In this document: piece by piece, positions 35,949 to 45,417 of the stretch
Numbering within the stretch: the stretch's first letter is position 1
Layout: the number at the start of each line of letters is the position of its first letter
Origin: DHVE2 group archaeon
Lineage (GTDB): Archaea > Thermoplasmatota > Thermoplasmata > Thermoplasmatales > Aciduliprofundaceae
Direction of reading: 5' to 3'
Assembly: GCA_027023265.1 (NCBI GenBank)
Contig: JALVVV010000049.1
Span: forward strand, 62,001 to 126,000
DNA: 64,000 nt
Made by a program: the position numbers and the translations under genes
Notes under the pieces: generated by a model
Told to the model about the DNA's origin: nothing
Database searches by the model: none
The model's input: only the letters and a program-made list of their open reading frames with translations

Positions 35949-36469
35949 GAAATCTCCTTTGCAAGGTTCATCAGCCCGCCATGGTCGTAGATGTCCATGG
36001 CCACCTTTGACATTGGCTTGCCCTGAATTATTAATTTTCCATCTTTCTTAATTTCCCCAGTCTCCAAATTAACTTCAATCTCATCTCCATTCTTCAATTC
36101 GGTGTCGAATATCCCCGGTGCCTCGATTAAAGGCAATCCAGAATTTATGACGTTTCTCTTGTAAATTGCGCCGAAGCTCTCTCCGATAATTAAAGATATG
36201 CCCAGCGAGATGAAACAGTCCACGGCTTGCTGCCTCGATGAGCCAGAGCCGAAATTTCTGCCGACCACGAGGATGTCGCCGGGCTTCGCCTCCTGTGGAA
36301 AATCCTCCCAGCCCGGAAGATTGGAAAATGCGTGCTTGCCCATCTCCTTCAAATCGGTAATGTAAAGGAATCTATTGTGAAAAATCATGTCGGTGTCTAT
36401 GTTATCTATCCTTTTTCCGTTCTCGTCCTCAATTTTCCATATTCTTCCTTTGATAACCCTGGGTTTCAT
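35945..36469 (-). CDS. leuD: Aconitase-family small (swivel) subunit, LeuD paralogue
   Basis: 174 aa. GRNFGSGSSRQQAVDC and YKRNVINSGLPLIEA are the LeuD/HacB swivel-domain signatures. It has an N-terminal extension (NGKRIDNIDTDMIFHNR). No large subunit is next to it, while a complete leuCD pair lies at 47211-48962. It may pair with the same large subunit to change substrate, or with one elsewhere. A TATA-like TTTAATTAAA is ~26 nt upstream (leaderless). Isopropylmalate versus another hydroxy-acid is open. Confidence 0.85.
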   Translation of the reverse strand: MKPRVIKGRIWKIEDENGKRIDNIDTDMIFHNRFLYITDLKEMGKHAFSNLPGWEDFPQEAKPGDILVVGRNFGSGSSRQQAVDCFISLGISLIIGESFGAIYKRNVINSGLPLIEAPGIFDTELKNGDEIEVNLETGEIKKDGKLIIQGKPMSKVAMDIYDHGGLMNLAKEIS

Positions 36470-36555
36470 AAGTGGATATTACATTGCTTTAATTAAACCT
36501 TACTACACTCATCTGAACAAAAATGTTATATGTATTACACACATACCACCCTTAA

Positions 36556-36786
36556 ATGCCTTCAGAATACAGCGCTAAAATCGAAGAGATTATGGTTCGG
36601 GAGCTGGGTCAATTGGGCAAGTTCGTTATAAAAAAGCAGTGCAGAGACTTGGGCATAGACCCCGACAACATTAGAGATGTGGACATTCCCAAATTAGCAA
36701 AAGCATTGGGTAAAGTTATGGTCACGTTCGGAGGGGAGGAAAAGGCGAGGGACATAGAACTGGAGATTAGCAGACTCATACGTTGA
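36556..36786 (+). CDS. Small conserved-looking hypothetical protein
   Basis: 76 aa, helical (SAKIEEIMVRELGQLGKFVI, IPKLAKALGKVMV). It is leaderless: TTATATGT is centred 26 nt before the ATG. Layout and size resemble small archaeal regulatory or CheC/ACT-adjacent proteins, but no family is recognised. It overlaps the 3' end of taw1 by 11 bp on the opposite strand. Confidence 0.68.
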   Translation: MPSEYSAKIEEIMVRELGQLGKFVIKKQCRDLGIDPDNIRDVDIPKLAKALGKVMVTFGGEEKARDIELEISRLIR

Positions 36787-37705
36787 TTTTCTCTGGATTG
36801 CTTTTGCTGGATAACAGCACAACTCTGCTGTCTTCTTTTTCATCCACATAGTAATAGCCTGTTTTTTCTCCCAGTTCCCTGGAAAATTCGCGTATCTCTT
36901 CGTGGGACGGCATATTGGTAACGTTAAGTCTTTCCCGGGAATAACCCACAAACACATAGCCTTTAGGTTCTATGAACATAGGCTCTGCTTTGGAATCAAG
37001 CTTAGCATAGTCATCCAAGTAATCCATGTTCCAGCCCTTAACCAATGTATGCCGTATGACCGTTCTCGTGTCCAAAGATGGAAGAAGCTCTAAAGTTCTC
37101 ATCAACCGTTCCCATCCATTCTTTATAAGCGGCACCAAAAGCTTTTTGTAAATACCCTCGTTAGGTGCTGCAAGAGTAACATACAGTTGAGTTGGAAGCG
37201 GATCTAAATTTTCCAAAACATCGGGCATGGTTCCGTTGGTCACCAAAAAAGTGGTGAATCCTCTCTTGTGATACTCTTCTATCAGTTCACCAAGACGGGG
37301 ATAAAGAGTAGGCTCGCCAGTCAAAGATATTGCCACGTGCTTGGGTTCCATGGCCTCTTCCCATTTTTTTCTGTCCACTCGTGAATCGCCTTTGTACCCC
37401 ACAATTAGTCTCCTTTGCTGCCTTATACTCTCCTCCACAATGAACTCGGGGTCATCCACCTCTTTCAAATACACTTCACTGAACCCCTGAAAGCGCCAGC
37501 AAAACAGGCAATTTTGCGTGCAGTTATTAACAGTCGGGGTCATCTGAAGGCACCTGTGCGTCTTTATCCCATAAAACTGCTGCTTGTAGCAAAACCTATT
37601 GCGAAGTAAACTTTCGCGGAGCCAGTGGCAGAGCTTGACCGCACTGTGATTGCCAACCATGGCATATCCCTGCCGCTCCAAAATCCTCCTTGTATCCACG
37701 TCCAT
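36776..37705 (-). CDS. taw1: tRNA 4-demethylwyosine synthase Taw1
   Basis: About 309 aa. A radical-SAM enzyme that condenses pyruvate with m1G37 of tRNA-Phe, an early step of wyosine synthesis. The cluster motif is NCTQNCLFCWRF (CxxxCxxC) preceded by MTPTVN; GDSRVDRKKWEEAMEPKHVA and SLTGEPTLYP are also typical of TYW1. The archaeal form has no flavodoxin domain, as here. ATG 37705 is 26 nt from TTAAATAAG, so it is preferred over GTG 37726. Confidence 0.93.
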   Translation of the reverse strand: MDVDTRRILERQGYAMVGNHSAVKLCHWLRESLLRNRFCYKQQFYGIKTHRCLQMTPTVNNCTQNCLFCWRFQGFSEVYLKEVDDPEFIVEESIRQQRRLIVGYKGDSRVDRKKWEEAMEPKHVAISLTGEPTLYPRLGELIEEYHKRGFTTFLVTNGTMPDVLENLDPLPTQLYVTLAAPNEGIYKKLLVPLIKNGWERLMRTLELLPSLDTRTVIRHTLVKGWNMDYLDDYAKLDSKAEPMFIEPKGYVFVGYSRERLNVTNMPSHEEIREFSRELGEKTGYYYVDEKEDSRVVLLSSKSNPEKINV

Positions 37706-37730
37706 AGCGCCATGGTATAAATCCACTTAT

Positions 37731-38375
37731 TTAACTTTGTTGTTCCTCTTCTTCTTTCTGCCCCTCATCAGAACCTTCAACATTCTCTCCATTTTCCTCA
37801 TTTTTGATATATCTCTTGCAAATTATATACGTCTCCGAGCTGCTTGGCTTAGATGCCTTTGGTTTGTGCACCTTCACCAGTTCAAACTCTTTTTTGAGTT
37901 TTCGCACAAAGCCCCTGAGCATGTCCCCCTGAAAAACCTTTACAACCATATGCCCTCTTTCCTTCAAGAAAATCCTCGCCATTTCTTCCGCTCTCTCTGC
38001 AAGCTCCATGGACCTCGCGTGGTCCCAGGAACTCACACCTGAAATCTTGGGAGCCATGTCCGAGATGATTACATCAACCTCATTTACCCTCGCCCTTATT
38101 CTATTTACAACATCATCGCTGAATATATCACCGCGAACAAACTCCACACCTTTAATCCTCAAAGGATTGAGATCAACGGCAATCACACGACCAGCGTCGC
38201 CAACAAGTTCCCTCGAAACCTGGCTCCACCCACCAGGGGATGCCCCAAGGTCAAGGACCACATACCCTCTCTTAATCACGTAAAAACGCTCGTTAATTTG
38301 GATTAACTTGAACGCCGCGCGGCTAACATAACCCTTCTTTTTCGCCAAAAAATAATAATAATCGTTTTTTTTCAA
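37731..38375 (-). CDS. rlmE: 23S rRNA (uridine-2'-O-)-methyltransferase RlmE/FtsJ
   Basis: 214 aa. Motif I is VLDLGASPGGWSQV. The catalytic K-D-K-E tetrad can be placed: the Lys in SRAAFKL, the Asp in IISDMAPK, the Lys in MVVKVFQG and the Glu in SSETYIIC. It methylates the A-loop uridine of 23S rRNA. An acidic tail (NEENGENVEGSDEGQKEEEE) extends past the usual domain. It overlaps the gcvH stop as ATGA. Confidence 0.94.
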   Translation of the reverse strand: MKKNDYYYFLAKKKGYVSRAAFKLIQINERFYVIKRGYVVLDLGASPGGWSQVSRELVGDAGRVIAVDLNPLRIKGVEFVRGDIFSDDVVNRIRARVNEVDVIISDMAPKISGVSSWDHARSMELAERAEEMARIFLKERGHMVVKVFQGDMLRGFVRKLKKEFELVKVHKPKASKPSSSETYIICKRYIKNEENGENVEGSDEGQKEEEEQQS

Positions 38376-38761
38376 TGGTTCTTCTCCTCTTCTTCCACAA
38401 ACTTGGTATATTCTTCCGCGTCCATTAACTCTTTTGCTTCATCAGGGTTCTCCAGCTCTACTTCTATGAGCCAGTTCTGGTACGGGTCCTCGTTTAGCAG
38501 CTCCGGCTGGTCCACAACCATGTCATTTATGGCCACAACCTTACCTGACAGGGGCATGTACACGTCGCTTGAGCTTTTAACCGATTCAACAACACCGAAA
38601 GGCTCGCCCTTCTTTATGGTTGCGCCAACCTCAGGAAGCTCCACGTAAACAATATCGTTTAGTTGCTCCTGTGCGTAATAAGTAATCCCAATTTTTGCCT
38701 TGTTTCCCTCTATCTTCGCCCACTCGTGGCTCTTCGTGTATTTCAAATCTTCAGGATACAT
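38372..38761 (-). CDS. gcvH: Glycine cleavage system H protein
   Basis: 130 aa from ATG 38761, which follows GGTGAT; the track's 38827 start adds an unlikely leader. It carries the lipoyl arm: VESVKSSSDVYMPLSG contains the lipoylated Lys, and HEWAKIEGNKAKIGIT is the H-protein signature. It shuttles aminomethyl groups between P, T and L proteins. The other gcv genes are not in the window; GlyA at 59515 shares one-carbon metabolism. Confidence 0.93.
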   Translation of the reverse strand: MYPEDLKYTKSHEWAKIEGNKAKIGITYYAQEQLNDIVYVELPEVGATIKKGEPFGVVESVKSSSDVYMPLSGKVVAINDMVVDQPELLNEDPYQNWLIEVELENPDEAKELMDAEEYTKFVEEEEKNH

Positions 38762-38863
38762 GCATATCACCTGCGGGGATAAATGAATTTCACGATAAAA
38801 ATCTTTGCTTATTGCAGAAATGTACATATCCTTGCATGCTATACCCCTATCAAGGTGATAACC

Positions 38864-41284
38864 ATGCCACCAAAGAATTATAAAGCAATGAGTGCGGAAG
38901 AAACACTCAGGGACCTCAACACTTCGCTGGAAAGGGGTCTCAGCGAAGAAGAGGCAAAAAAGAGACTGGAGAAATACGGATACAACGAGATTCCAGAAAA
39001 GAAAAAGAACCCCATTTTAAAGTTCCTTTCATATTTCTGGGGACCTATTCCCTGGATGATAGAAATCGCTGCAATACTGTCCATAGTGGTGCAACACTGG
39101 GAAGATTTCTGGATTATATTATCTCTGCTCCTGCTCAACGCTGTTGTGGGATTCTGGGAAGAGAAAAAAGCTGAAGATGTAATGGAATTCCTGAAGAGCA
39201 AAATGGCAGTGAGGGCAAGGGTACTGCGCGACGGAAAGTGGAAAGTCATACCCGGAAGAGAAATCGTGCCGGGAGATATCATCAGAATAAGAATGGGTGA
39301 CATAATCCCCGCGGACATAAAATTATTGGAAGGTGAGTACCTGAGCGTTGACCAGTCCGCACTTACAGGAGAATCTCTACCAGTTAGCAAAAAGGTCGGG
39401 GAAATCGTGTTCTCTGGCACAATAGTAAAGAAGGGTGAAATGACCGGTGTGGTCACAGCTACGGGAATGAACACGTATTTCGGAAAAACCGTAAAATTGG
39501 TGGAGGATGCAAAAACAGTAAGCTCTTTCCAGAAAATGATAGTAAAAGTGGGCAATTACCTTATAATACTCGCTTTGATATTAGTTGCAGCGGTTTTCTT
39601 CGTGGCACTTTACAGGCACGAGAGCATACTTGAAACCCTCAGGTTTAGCCTTGTGCTCACCGTCGCCGCAATTCCCGCAGCTATGCCCGCGGTGCTGTCG
39701 GTAACCATGGCAGTCGGTGCTTACAACCTCGCCAAAAAGAAGGCAATTGTCAGAAAACTCACGGCAATAGACGAGCTCGCGGGAGTGGATATACTCTGTT
39801 CTGACAAAACGGGTACTCTAACACAAAACAAGCTTACACCTGGGGATCCTGTGAGTTTCGGCAACTTTGAAAGAGAAGATACCATTTTTTACGGCGCACT
39901 TGCATCAAGGGAAGAGGACAATGACCCGATAGATATGGCCATTCTGAACTCCCTTGAAAAATACGGTCTAAAAGAGAAAATTTCGAAATACAAGCAGACG
40001 AGCTTCGTGCCATTTGATCCTGTGAGAAAGAGAACTGAGGCTGAAGTGGAAATAGACGGCAAAAAGTTCTGGGTTTCAAAGGGAGCACCACAGGTAATAA
40101 TGAGCATGTGCAAAATGAGCGATGATGATAGAGAAAAAGCGGAGAAAATAGTTGAGGGATACGCCAAGCATGGGTTCAGGACCCTGGGTGTGGCCATAAA
40201 AGAAGAAGACACATGGAAATTTGTGGGTATAATTCCTCTGTTTGACCCCCCACGCAACGACGCTCCGCAAGCAATCAAGGCCATCAAGTTCATGGGCGTT
40301 AAAGTCAAGATGGTAACCGGAGACCACGGCTCCATTGCAAAGCACATAGGCGAGATGCTGGGTATCGGAAAGAAAGTAGTATCCATGAGAGAACTGGAAG
40401 AATTGAGGAAAAAAGGAAGAGATGTTGCTACGGTTGTTGAGAACGCAGACATATTTGCGGAGGTGTTTCCAGAGCACAAGTTTGAAATCGTAGACGCACT
40501 GCAAAAGAAAGGACACCTGGTCGCCATGACAGGAGACGGGGTAAACGACGCTCCGGCTTTGAAGAAAGCTGACTGCGGCATTGCCGTTAGCGGAGCAACG
40601 GATGCTGCAAGAGCCGCGGCCGCCGTGGCATTGCTGGAACCGGGATTGACAGTTATAGCTGATGCTATTAAAGAGGCACGCAAAATATTTGCAAGAATGG
40701 AAAGTTACGTCATTTACCGCATAACCGAGACAATAAGAGTGCTTTTCTTCATCACGCTGTCTATTATGATTTTCAACTTCTATCCCATAAACGCACTCAT
40801 GATTGTCATGCTGGCACTTCTAAACGACGTGCCAATCCTGGCAATTGCCTATGACAACGTCAACGTTCACGACAAACCGGTGAAGTGGCACATGCACAAG
40901 GTCATCATACTGTCAAGCATACTGGGAATAGGTGGTGTGGTAAGCTCCTTCCTGCTGTTCTACATAGCCAAGGATTACCTCATGCTAAGCGCAGCAGCAA
41001 TACAGACCTTCGTGTTCCTGAAATTAGCGGTGGAAGGTCATCTAACGATATTCGTGTCCAGAACTGAGAAGCACCTGTGGTCCAAGCCATTGCCCAGCGG
41101 AGCGCTATTCTGGGCAGCAGTGATTACAAAGTTGATAGCAACAGCCATAGCAGGATTCGGATTGCTCGTGGCCCCGATAAGCTGGTGGCTCATTGGAGTG
41201 ATTTGGGCATGGGCACTCACATGGATGTTCGTCCTCGACCAGTTGAAAGTCTGGTACGTGAAATCAACGAAGTCCATGTACTGA
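38864..41284 (+). CDS. P-type H+-ATPase (plasma-membrane, type III)
   Basis: 806 aa. DKTGTLTQNKL holds the phosphorylated Asp, LTGESLPV the dephosphorylation loop and TGDGVNDAPALKKAD the hinge. About ten membrane segments are visible (WMIEIAAILSIVV; LVLTVAAIPAAMPAVLSV and others). PAAMP in helix M4 and lack of heavy-metal domains place it with fungal/plant-like proton pumps, also known in Thermoplasma. It would export protons and help an acidophile keep a neutral cytosol. ATG 38864 follows AAGGTGAT; the longer track start is not needed. Confidence 0.93.
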   Translation: MPPKNYKAMSAEETLRDLNTSLERGLSEEEAKKRLEKYGYNEIPEKKKNPILKFLSYFWGPIPWMIEIAAILSIVVQHWEDFWIILSLLLLNAVVGFWEEKKAEDVMEFLKSKMAVRARVLRDGKWKVIPGREIVPGDIIRIRMGDIIPADIKLLEGEYLSVDQSALTGESLPVSKKVGEIVFSGTIVKKGEMTGVVTATGMNTYFGKTVKLVEDAKTVSSFQKMIVKVGNYLIILALILVAAVFFVALYRHESILETLRFSLVLTVAAIPAAMPAVLSVTMAVGAYNLAKKKAIVRKLTAIDELAGVDILCSDKTGTLTQNKLTPGDPVSFGNFEREDTIFYGALASREEDNDPIDMAILNSLEKYGLKEKISKYKQTSFVPFDPVRKRTEAEVEIDGKKFWVSKGAPQVIMSMCKMSDDDREKAEKIVEGYAKHGFRTLGVAIKEEDTWKFVGIIPLFDPPRNDAPQAIKAIKFMGVKVKMVTGDHGSIAKHIGEMLGIGKKVVSMRELEELRKKGRDVATVVENADIFAEVFPEHKFEIVDALQKKGHLVAMTGDGVNDAPALKKADCGIAVSGATDAARAAAAVALLEPGLTVIADAIKEARKIFARMESYVIYRITETIRVLFFITLSIMIFNFYPINALMIVMLALLNDVPILAIAYDNVNVHDKPVKWHMHKVIILSSILGIGGVVSSFLLFYIAKDYLMLSAAAIQTFVFLKLAVEGHLTIFVSRTEKHLWSKPLPSGALFWAAVITKLIATAIAGFGLLVAPISWWLIGVIWAWALTWMFVLDQLKVWYVKSTKSMY

Positions 41285-41320
41285 TTTTCTAATTTATTTT
41301 TTATTTTCATTTCTGGTTTA
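41283..41320 (+). terminator. T-rich terminator-like run after the H+-ATPase
   Basis: The plus strand shows several T runs (ATTTATTTTTTATTTTCATTTC) just past the stop. Archaeal RNA polymerase terminates at such U-rich stretches without a hairpin. Confidence 0.4.
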
Positions 41321-41363
41321 ATGCGTGTAAAAACACATATACCACTTTTGCATATCTGCTCCC

Positions 41364-44300
41364 GTGAACACTGCAAAATTCGTAAACAGGGTAAAAGAAC
41401 TCACGCGACTATCATCAAATCTTGAAAAAGTAAGGAAGGGGGAAGGCAGGATTGTACTAATCGAAGGGGCTGCAGGAGTGGGCAAAACAGCGCTTGCCAG
41501 AAAATTCTTATCACAGGTGAAAGATGCTGAAATTCTTGGTGCAAGGGCAACAACAGATACGCGATACACACCATACCACCTGTTTACACAGGCACTCAAA
41601 AATTACGGAGACTTGCATTCAATAAAAATAGAACAGGAGAGAAGGAAAATAGAGGATTTAAGCCAGGACCTTGTTGTGCGCCCCAGAATGATTTTTGTGG
41701 ATGAAATAGAAAACGGAGCAGGGCGCTTTCTCTTCAATAATCTGACTGCAGAAGTGCCGGGCATTCACGTGGCAGTTAAAATGCCCGAAAAAAATCATAG
41801 CCTCTGGCTAACAGAGGCGCAAACAGAGATTCCAAGGGCCAGTCCAACTAACATAGAATTTGACATACTTCCAAAGATATACGACTTAACAGGAAAACAA
41901 AAAGAGAATGTTATTTTCATAGAAGATATTAACTACCTTATCTACGTGAATGGCATAGACCGGGTTGTGGAGTTCCTACATTCTCTATATTCATTCGCAG
42001 GTGGAAAAAACATAGTAATCGTATCAGGCCATTCAGAACATCTTGATGATGAAGAAAAGAGCAAGTTATTCTCATGCTTTGACGAGATTGTTTCTCTGGA
42101 TATACACTACGAAAGGGAAACAAAAACACTATTTTTCGTTTCCAGCATAGATGATATCAATTCACAAAACACGGTAATTTACACTTCCAAGAAAGGAATT
42201 AAAGGTAAGAGAATTGGTGAGCCGCCACTCACCCCTCATCGCTTAGATTTTGAAATATATGAGAGCGTAATCCAAGAAATCGAAAATGGAAAAGATGTGA
42301 TTTTAGACTGTATACCGTACTTAATTCATTACCACGGCGTGAGAAAGATATACATTTGGCTAAAATCCGTAGCCGATTTTGCTGCAGTCAAAGGCAGAAG
42401 GATTTACGTGGGTACCACCGGTTTAAGTGAACACAACATAGATGTGCTCAAAAACATAGTGGATGTCTCGAACATAGAGAAGAAAACTTCTTACGAAGAG
42501 TTGGACGAGACAAGCGCAATCAAGTTTTATGATTACATTCTCGGTTTTCTTGAGTACAACTCAAAGAAAGTAATGGAAGTCATTTTTCTCGAGGACCTTC
42601 AATGGGCTGACAAAAGCTCCTTAGAACTGCTTCTTTACCTTGCGAGAAACATTGGAAGAAGCCGCATATTTATCATTGCCACATATCGCGGTCATGATTT
42701 GGTTAGCGACGAGGAGGCATCTGAACTAATAGAGAATATTCAAAATCTCGATACTGCTGATTTAATACGTTTAAGGAACCTTACAAAAGACAGTATCCAC
42801 GAACTCTTAAAAAGTGTTAACCCCGAAATTTCAGAAGGGGATGTGGAGTACATCTTCGAAAAAAGCGAGGGAAATCCACTTCTGGCGCTGACAATTCTCG
42901 ACCAAATAGACAAGGAAGATATCAGGGTTCCGGAAACAATACGGGAAAGTGTGGAGATACAGTTAGATAAACTTGACGATAGAACTCTTCACTTTTTGAC
43001 CTACCTCGCAGTAATTGGAGACATGGTTCCTACATATATTCTGGATAAAGTGTATCCAAAATGGAGAGAACGTATAAAGAAAGTGGAAGGGAAATTTGTA
43101 AAGTTGAACGAAGACCACGTGGAATTCACGTACAGCATATATAGAGAAATCATTTACAAACTTACATCCAAGGACACAAGAACGGACATTCATAGAGAGA
43201 TTGCAGAAGTCTATGAAAAGATGGGAGATGTAGCGCGTGCAGCCAATAACTACTACTTTGCAGGAGATGTACGAGCACTTAATCTACTAAAGAAAGCGGC
43301 GGAGGCAAGCATAAGGGACCTGGCAATAAGAGATGCCGTGGATTATTGCAAGATGGCACTGGACATTGCCAAGAAATACAAATTGAAAGAAGAAATAATC
43401 CAGATATACGAAAGAACCGGTGATTACTACAGAATGACTGGGGAGTATCAAAAGGCAATAGAAATGTATGAAAGCACGCTTAGGGAAGGAAATCCCAACA
43501 CGGTATCGATAGGCACAAAGATAGGAGAATGTTACGAGCGACTTGGCAACTACGATAAAGCATATGTGATACTACAAAAGTACCTGCAAATAGCAAGTGG
43601 GCTGGAGAAAGGAAGGATTACTGGTAAAATAGGCATAATAAAATGGCACATAGGGGAATTCGAAGAGGCTCGCACGTACCTGGAAGAATACCTCAAAGTT
43701 GCAAAGAAGTACAACAGTCTGGAAGACGAAGCTGAAGCTTACAGAAACATAGCAATAATATTCTATTACTATTCAAAGTACGATGAAGCTCTGGGATATG
43801 CTAAAAAAGCGCTTAGCAAAGCAATAGAATCTGGAAAATACGATATAATTGCAAATTCGTACAATGTAATTGGCGTTATATACAACCACAAGCATATGAT
43901 TGATGAGGCCCTGGAGTACTTCAAAAAATATCTGGACATAGCGGAAAAGATGGGAAACTATGACTATATATCCAAAGCTTACAACAACCTTGCACTCATT
44001 TACGACTACAAAGGCAATTTCGCCCTGGCAAAGAGCTATTATCTGCGTTCCCTTGAGATGAACTTCAAGCTTGGTAATAAAAGAGACCTGTCAATCTCAT
44101 ACAACAACGTGGCAGTTATAGAAAGCGAGTACGGGGACATTATGAAAGCCATTGAATACCTTAAAAAGAGCCTGAAATATGCCTCAGAAATTGGTGACAC
44201 TTACAACCTGTGCGGCTCCTACATAAATCTGGGCTCATTTTACATGCAGGCAAGGTATTACGAGGAGGCTATTAATTCCCTTAAAAGCGCAATAAAGATA

Positions 44301-44843
44301 GCAGAAAGGGAGGACTACTTCTCATCACTGGTGGGCTCGTACTCCCTGATGACTAAAATTCACGTAGAATTAGGAAAAATAAGTGATGCTGAAAAATACC
44401 TGAAACTCGCTGAAAAATACGTGGGAAAGTCTGAAGATATATACGACAAGCTCACGTTCTTAGAAATAAAAATAGATTATCTAATTGCTGAAAACAGAAT
44501 AAACGAGGCTGAAGATTTACTGGAAGATTCTATAAAGATAGCAATGGAACTGAAAGACGACAACGAACTGAACATTTTGGACGAGTACCGGGCAAGGATA
44601 AGATGCGTTCGTGGAGACTACAACACATCCGAGATTTACTTTGAAAGAGTTATTGAATATCTAAAAATCAAAAACAGAAAAAAACAGTTGGCGGAAGCAT
44701 ACAGATATTACGCAGAATGCCTGGAAAATTACAGAAAATATGACGCTAAGAAGTACTATCAACTGGCACACACACTTTACAAATCCCTGAACAACCAGAG
44801 ATGGGCCGAGGAAATAGAGAAAAAGCTGGAAAACATTAAATAA
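41364..44843 (+). CDS. STAND-type AAA ATPase with embedded DUF835-like inserts and TPR array
   Basis: 1159 aa. Walker A GAAGVGKTALAR (~residue 38) and Walker B FLEDLQWADKSS (~410) are ~370 residues apart, far more than usual. Between them lie two copies of a DUF835-like domain (VIFIEDINYLIYVNGIDRVV; VILDCIPYLIHYHGVRKIYI). A helical region follows, then ~12 TPR-like repeats to the end (ANSYNVIGVIYNHKHMIDEA; KAYNNLALIYDYKGNFALAK). A signal-integrating regulator is likely. GTG 41364 is 26 nt from CATATACC, so leaderless. Confidence 0.87.
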   Translation: MNTAKFVNRVKELTRLSSNLEKVRKGEGRIVLIEGAAGVGKTALARKFLSQVKDAEILGARATTDTRYTPYHLFTQALKNYGDLHSIKIEQERRKIEDLSQDLVVRPRMIFVDEIENGAGRFLFNNLTAEVPGIHVAVKMPEKNHSLWLTEAQTEIPRASPTNIEFDILPKIYDLTGKQKENVIFIEDINYLIYVNGIDRVVEFLHSLYSFAGGKNIVIVSGHSEHLDDEEKSKLFSCFDEIVSLDIHYERETKTLFFVSSIDDINSQNTVIYTSKKGIKGKRIGEPPLTPHRLDFEIYESVIQEIENGKDVILDCIPYLIHYHGVRKIYIWLKSVADFAAVKGRRIYVGTTGLSEHNIDVLKNIVDVSNIEKKTSYEELDETSAIKFYDYILGFLEYNSKKVMEVIFLEDLQWADKSSLELLLYLARNIGRSRIFIIATYRGHDLVSDEEASELIENIQNLDTADLIRLRNLTKDSIHELLKSVNPEISEGDVEYIFEKSEGNPLLALTILDQIDKEDIRVPETIRESVEIQLDKLDDRTLHFLTYLAVIGDMVPTYILDKVYPKWRERIKKVEGKFVKLNEDHVEFTYSIYREIIYKLTSKDTRTDIHREIAEVYEKMGDVARAANNYYFAGDVRALNLLKKAAEASIRDLAIRDAVDYCKMALDIAKKYKLKEEIIQIYERTGDYYRMTGEYQKAIEMYESTLREGNPNTVSIGTKIGECYERLGNYDKAYVILQKYLQIASGLEKGRITGKIGIIKWHIGEFEEARTYLEEYLKVAKKYNSLEDEAEAYRNIAIIFYYYSKYDEALGYAKKALSKAIESGKYDIIANSYNVIGVIYNHKHMIDEALEYFKKYLDIAEKMGNYDYISKAYNNLALIYDYKGNFALAKSYYLRSLEMNFKLGNKRDLSISYNNVAVIESEYGDIMKAIEYLKKSLKYASEIGDTYNLCGSYINLGSFYMQARYYEEAINSLKSAIKIAEREDYFSSLVGSYSLMTKIHVELGKISDAEKYLKLAEKYVGKSEDIYDKLTFLEIKIDYLIAENRINEAEDLLEDSIKIAMELKDDNELNILDEYRARIRCVRGDYNTSEIYFERVIEYLKIKNRKKQLAEAYRYYAECLENYRKYDAKKYYQLAHTLYKSLNNQRWAEEIEKKLENIK

Positions 44844-44898
44844 TTGATAAAAAGTTAATAAAGTTAGTATAATCATTTCAAGAAAGAGGCGGAAAATT

Positions 44899-45417
44899 AT
44901 GAAAGTGGCTCTTACAGGCACGCCCGGAACCGGCAAAAGCAGTATTTCGGGAATATTATCTAAAAAGTATAAGGTAATTCATCTCGGAGACATCACAGAG
45001 GCAAGAGTGGAATACGATGATACTCGCGATTCTTACGTTGTAGACACCGACATGTTAAGAAATAAAGTAGATGGCATAAAAGATGAGGAAATCATCATAG
45101 TAGAAGGACATTACGCACACGACATGGCGGTGGACATGGTAATAGTGCTGAGATGCCATCCTGATGTTTTGAAAAACAGATTAGAAAAGAGAGGATACAA
45201 AGCAAGTAAGATTAGGGAGAACATGGAGGCAGAGGCCATGGGGATAATTGTAGATGAAGCGCTTGGCAGGTATCCAGAAAATAAAGTGTATGAAGTGGAT
45301 ACATCTAAGATAAATCCGGAAGAAGGTGCTGCCATTGTGGAGAAAATCATAAATGGAAGAGGAGAAGAATACCTGAAAAGAATAAGCTACATGGAGGAGA
45401 TTTTAAAATGGTACTGA
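44899..45417 (+). CDS. Fap7/AK6-type adenylate kinase
   Basis: 172 aa. The P-loop is LTGTPGTGKSSI, followed by HLGDITEARVEYDD and DTDMLRNK, then VEGHYAHDM and RCHPDVLKNRLEKRGY, the pattern of the Fap7/hCINAP family. These NMP-kinase-like ATPases help mature the small ribosomal subunit. Archaeal forms are often annotated putative adenylate kinase. It overlaps the next gene by 10 nt. Confidence 0.9.
   Translation: MKVALTGTPGTGKSSISGILSKKYKVIHLGDITEARVEYDDTRDSYVVDTDMLRNKVDGIKDEEIIIVEGHYAHDMAVDMVIVLRCHPDVLKNRLEKRGYKASKIRENMEAEAMGIIVDEALGRYPENKVYEVDTSKINPEEGAAIVEKIINGRGEEYLKRISYMEEILKWY

Noticed and set aside
39889-40683. 264-aa minus-strand ORF
   Set aside because: Shadow of the P-type ATPase, whose DKTGT and TGDGVND motifs are on the plus strand.
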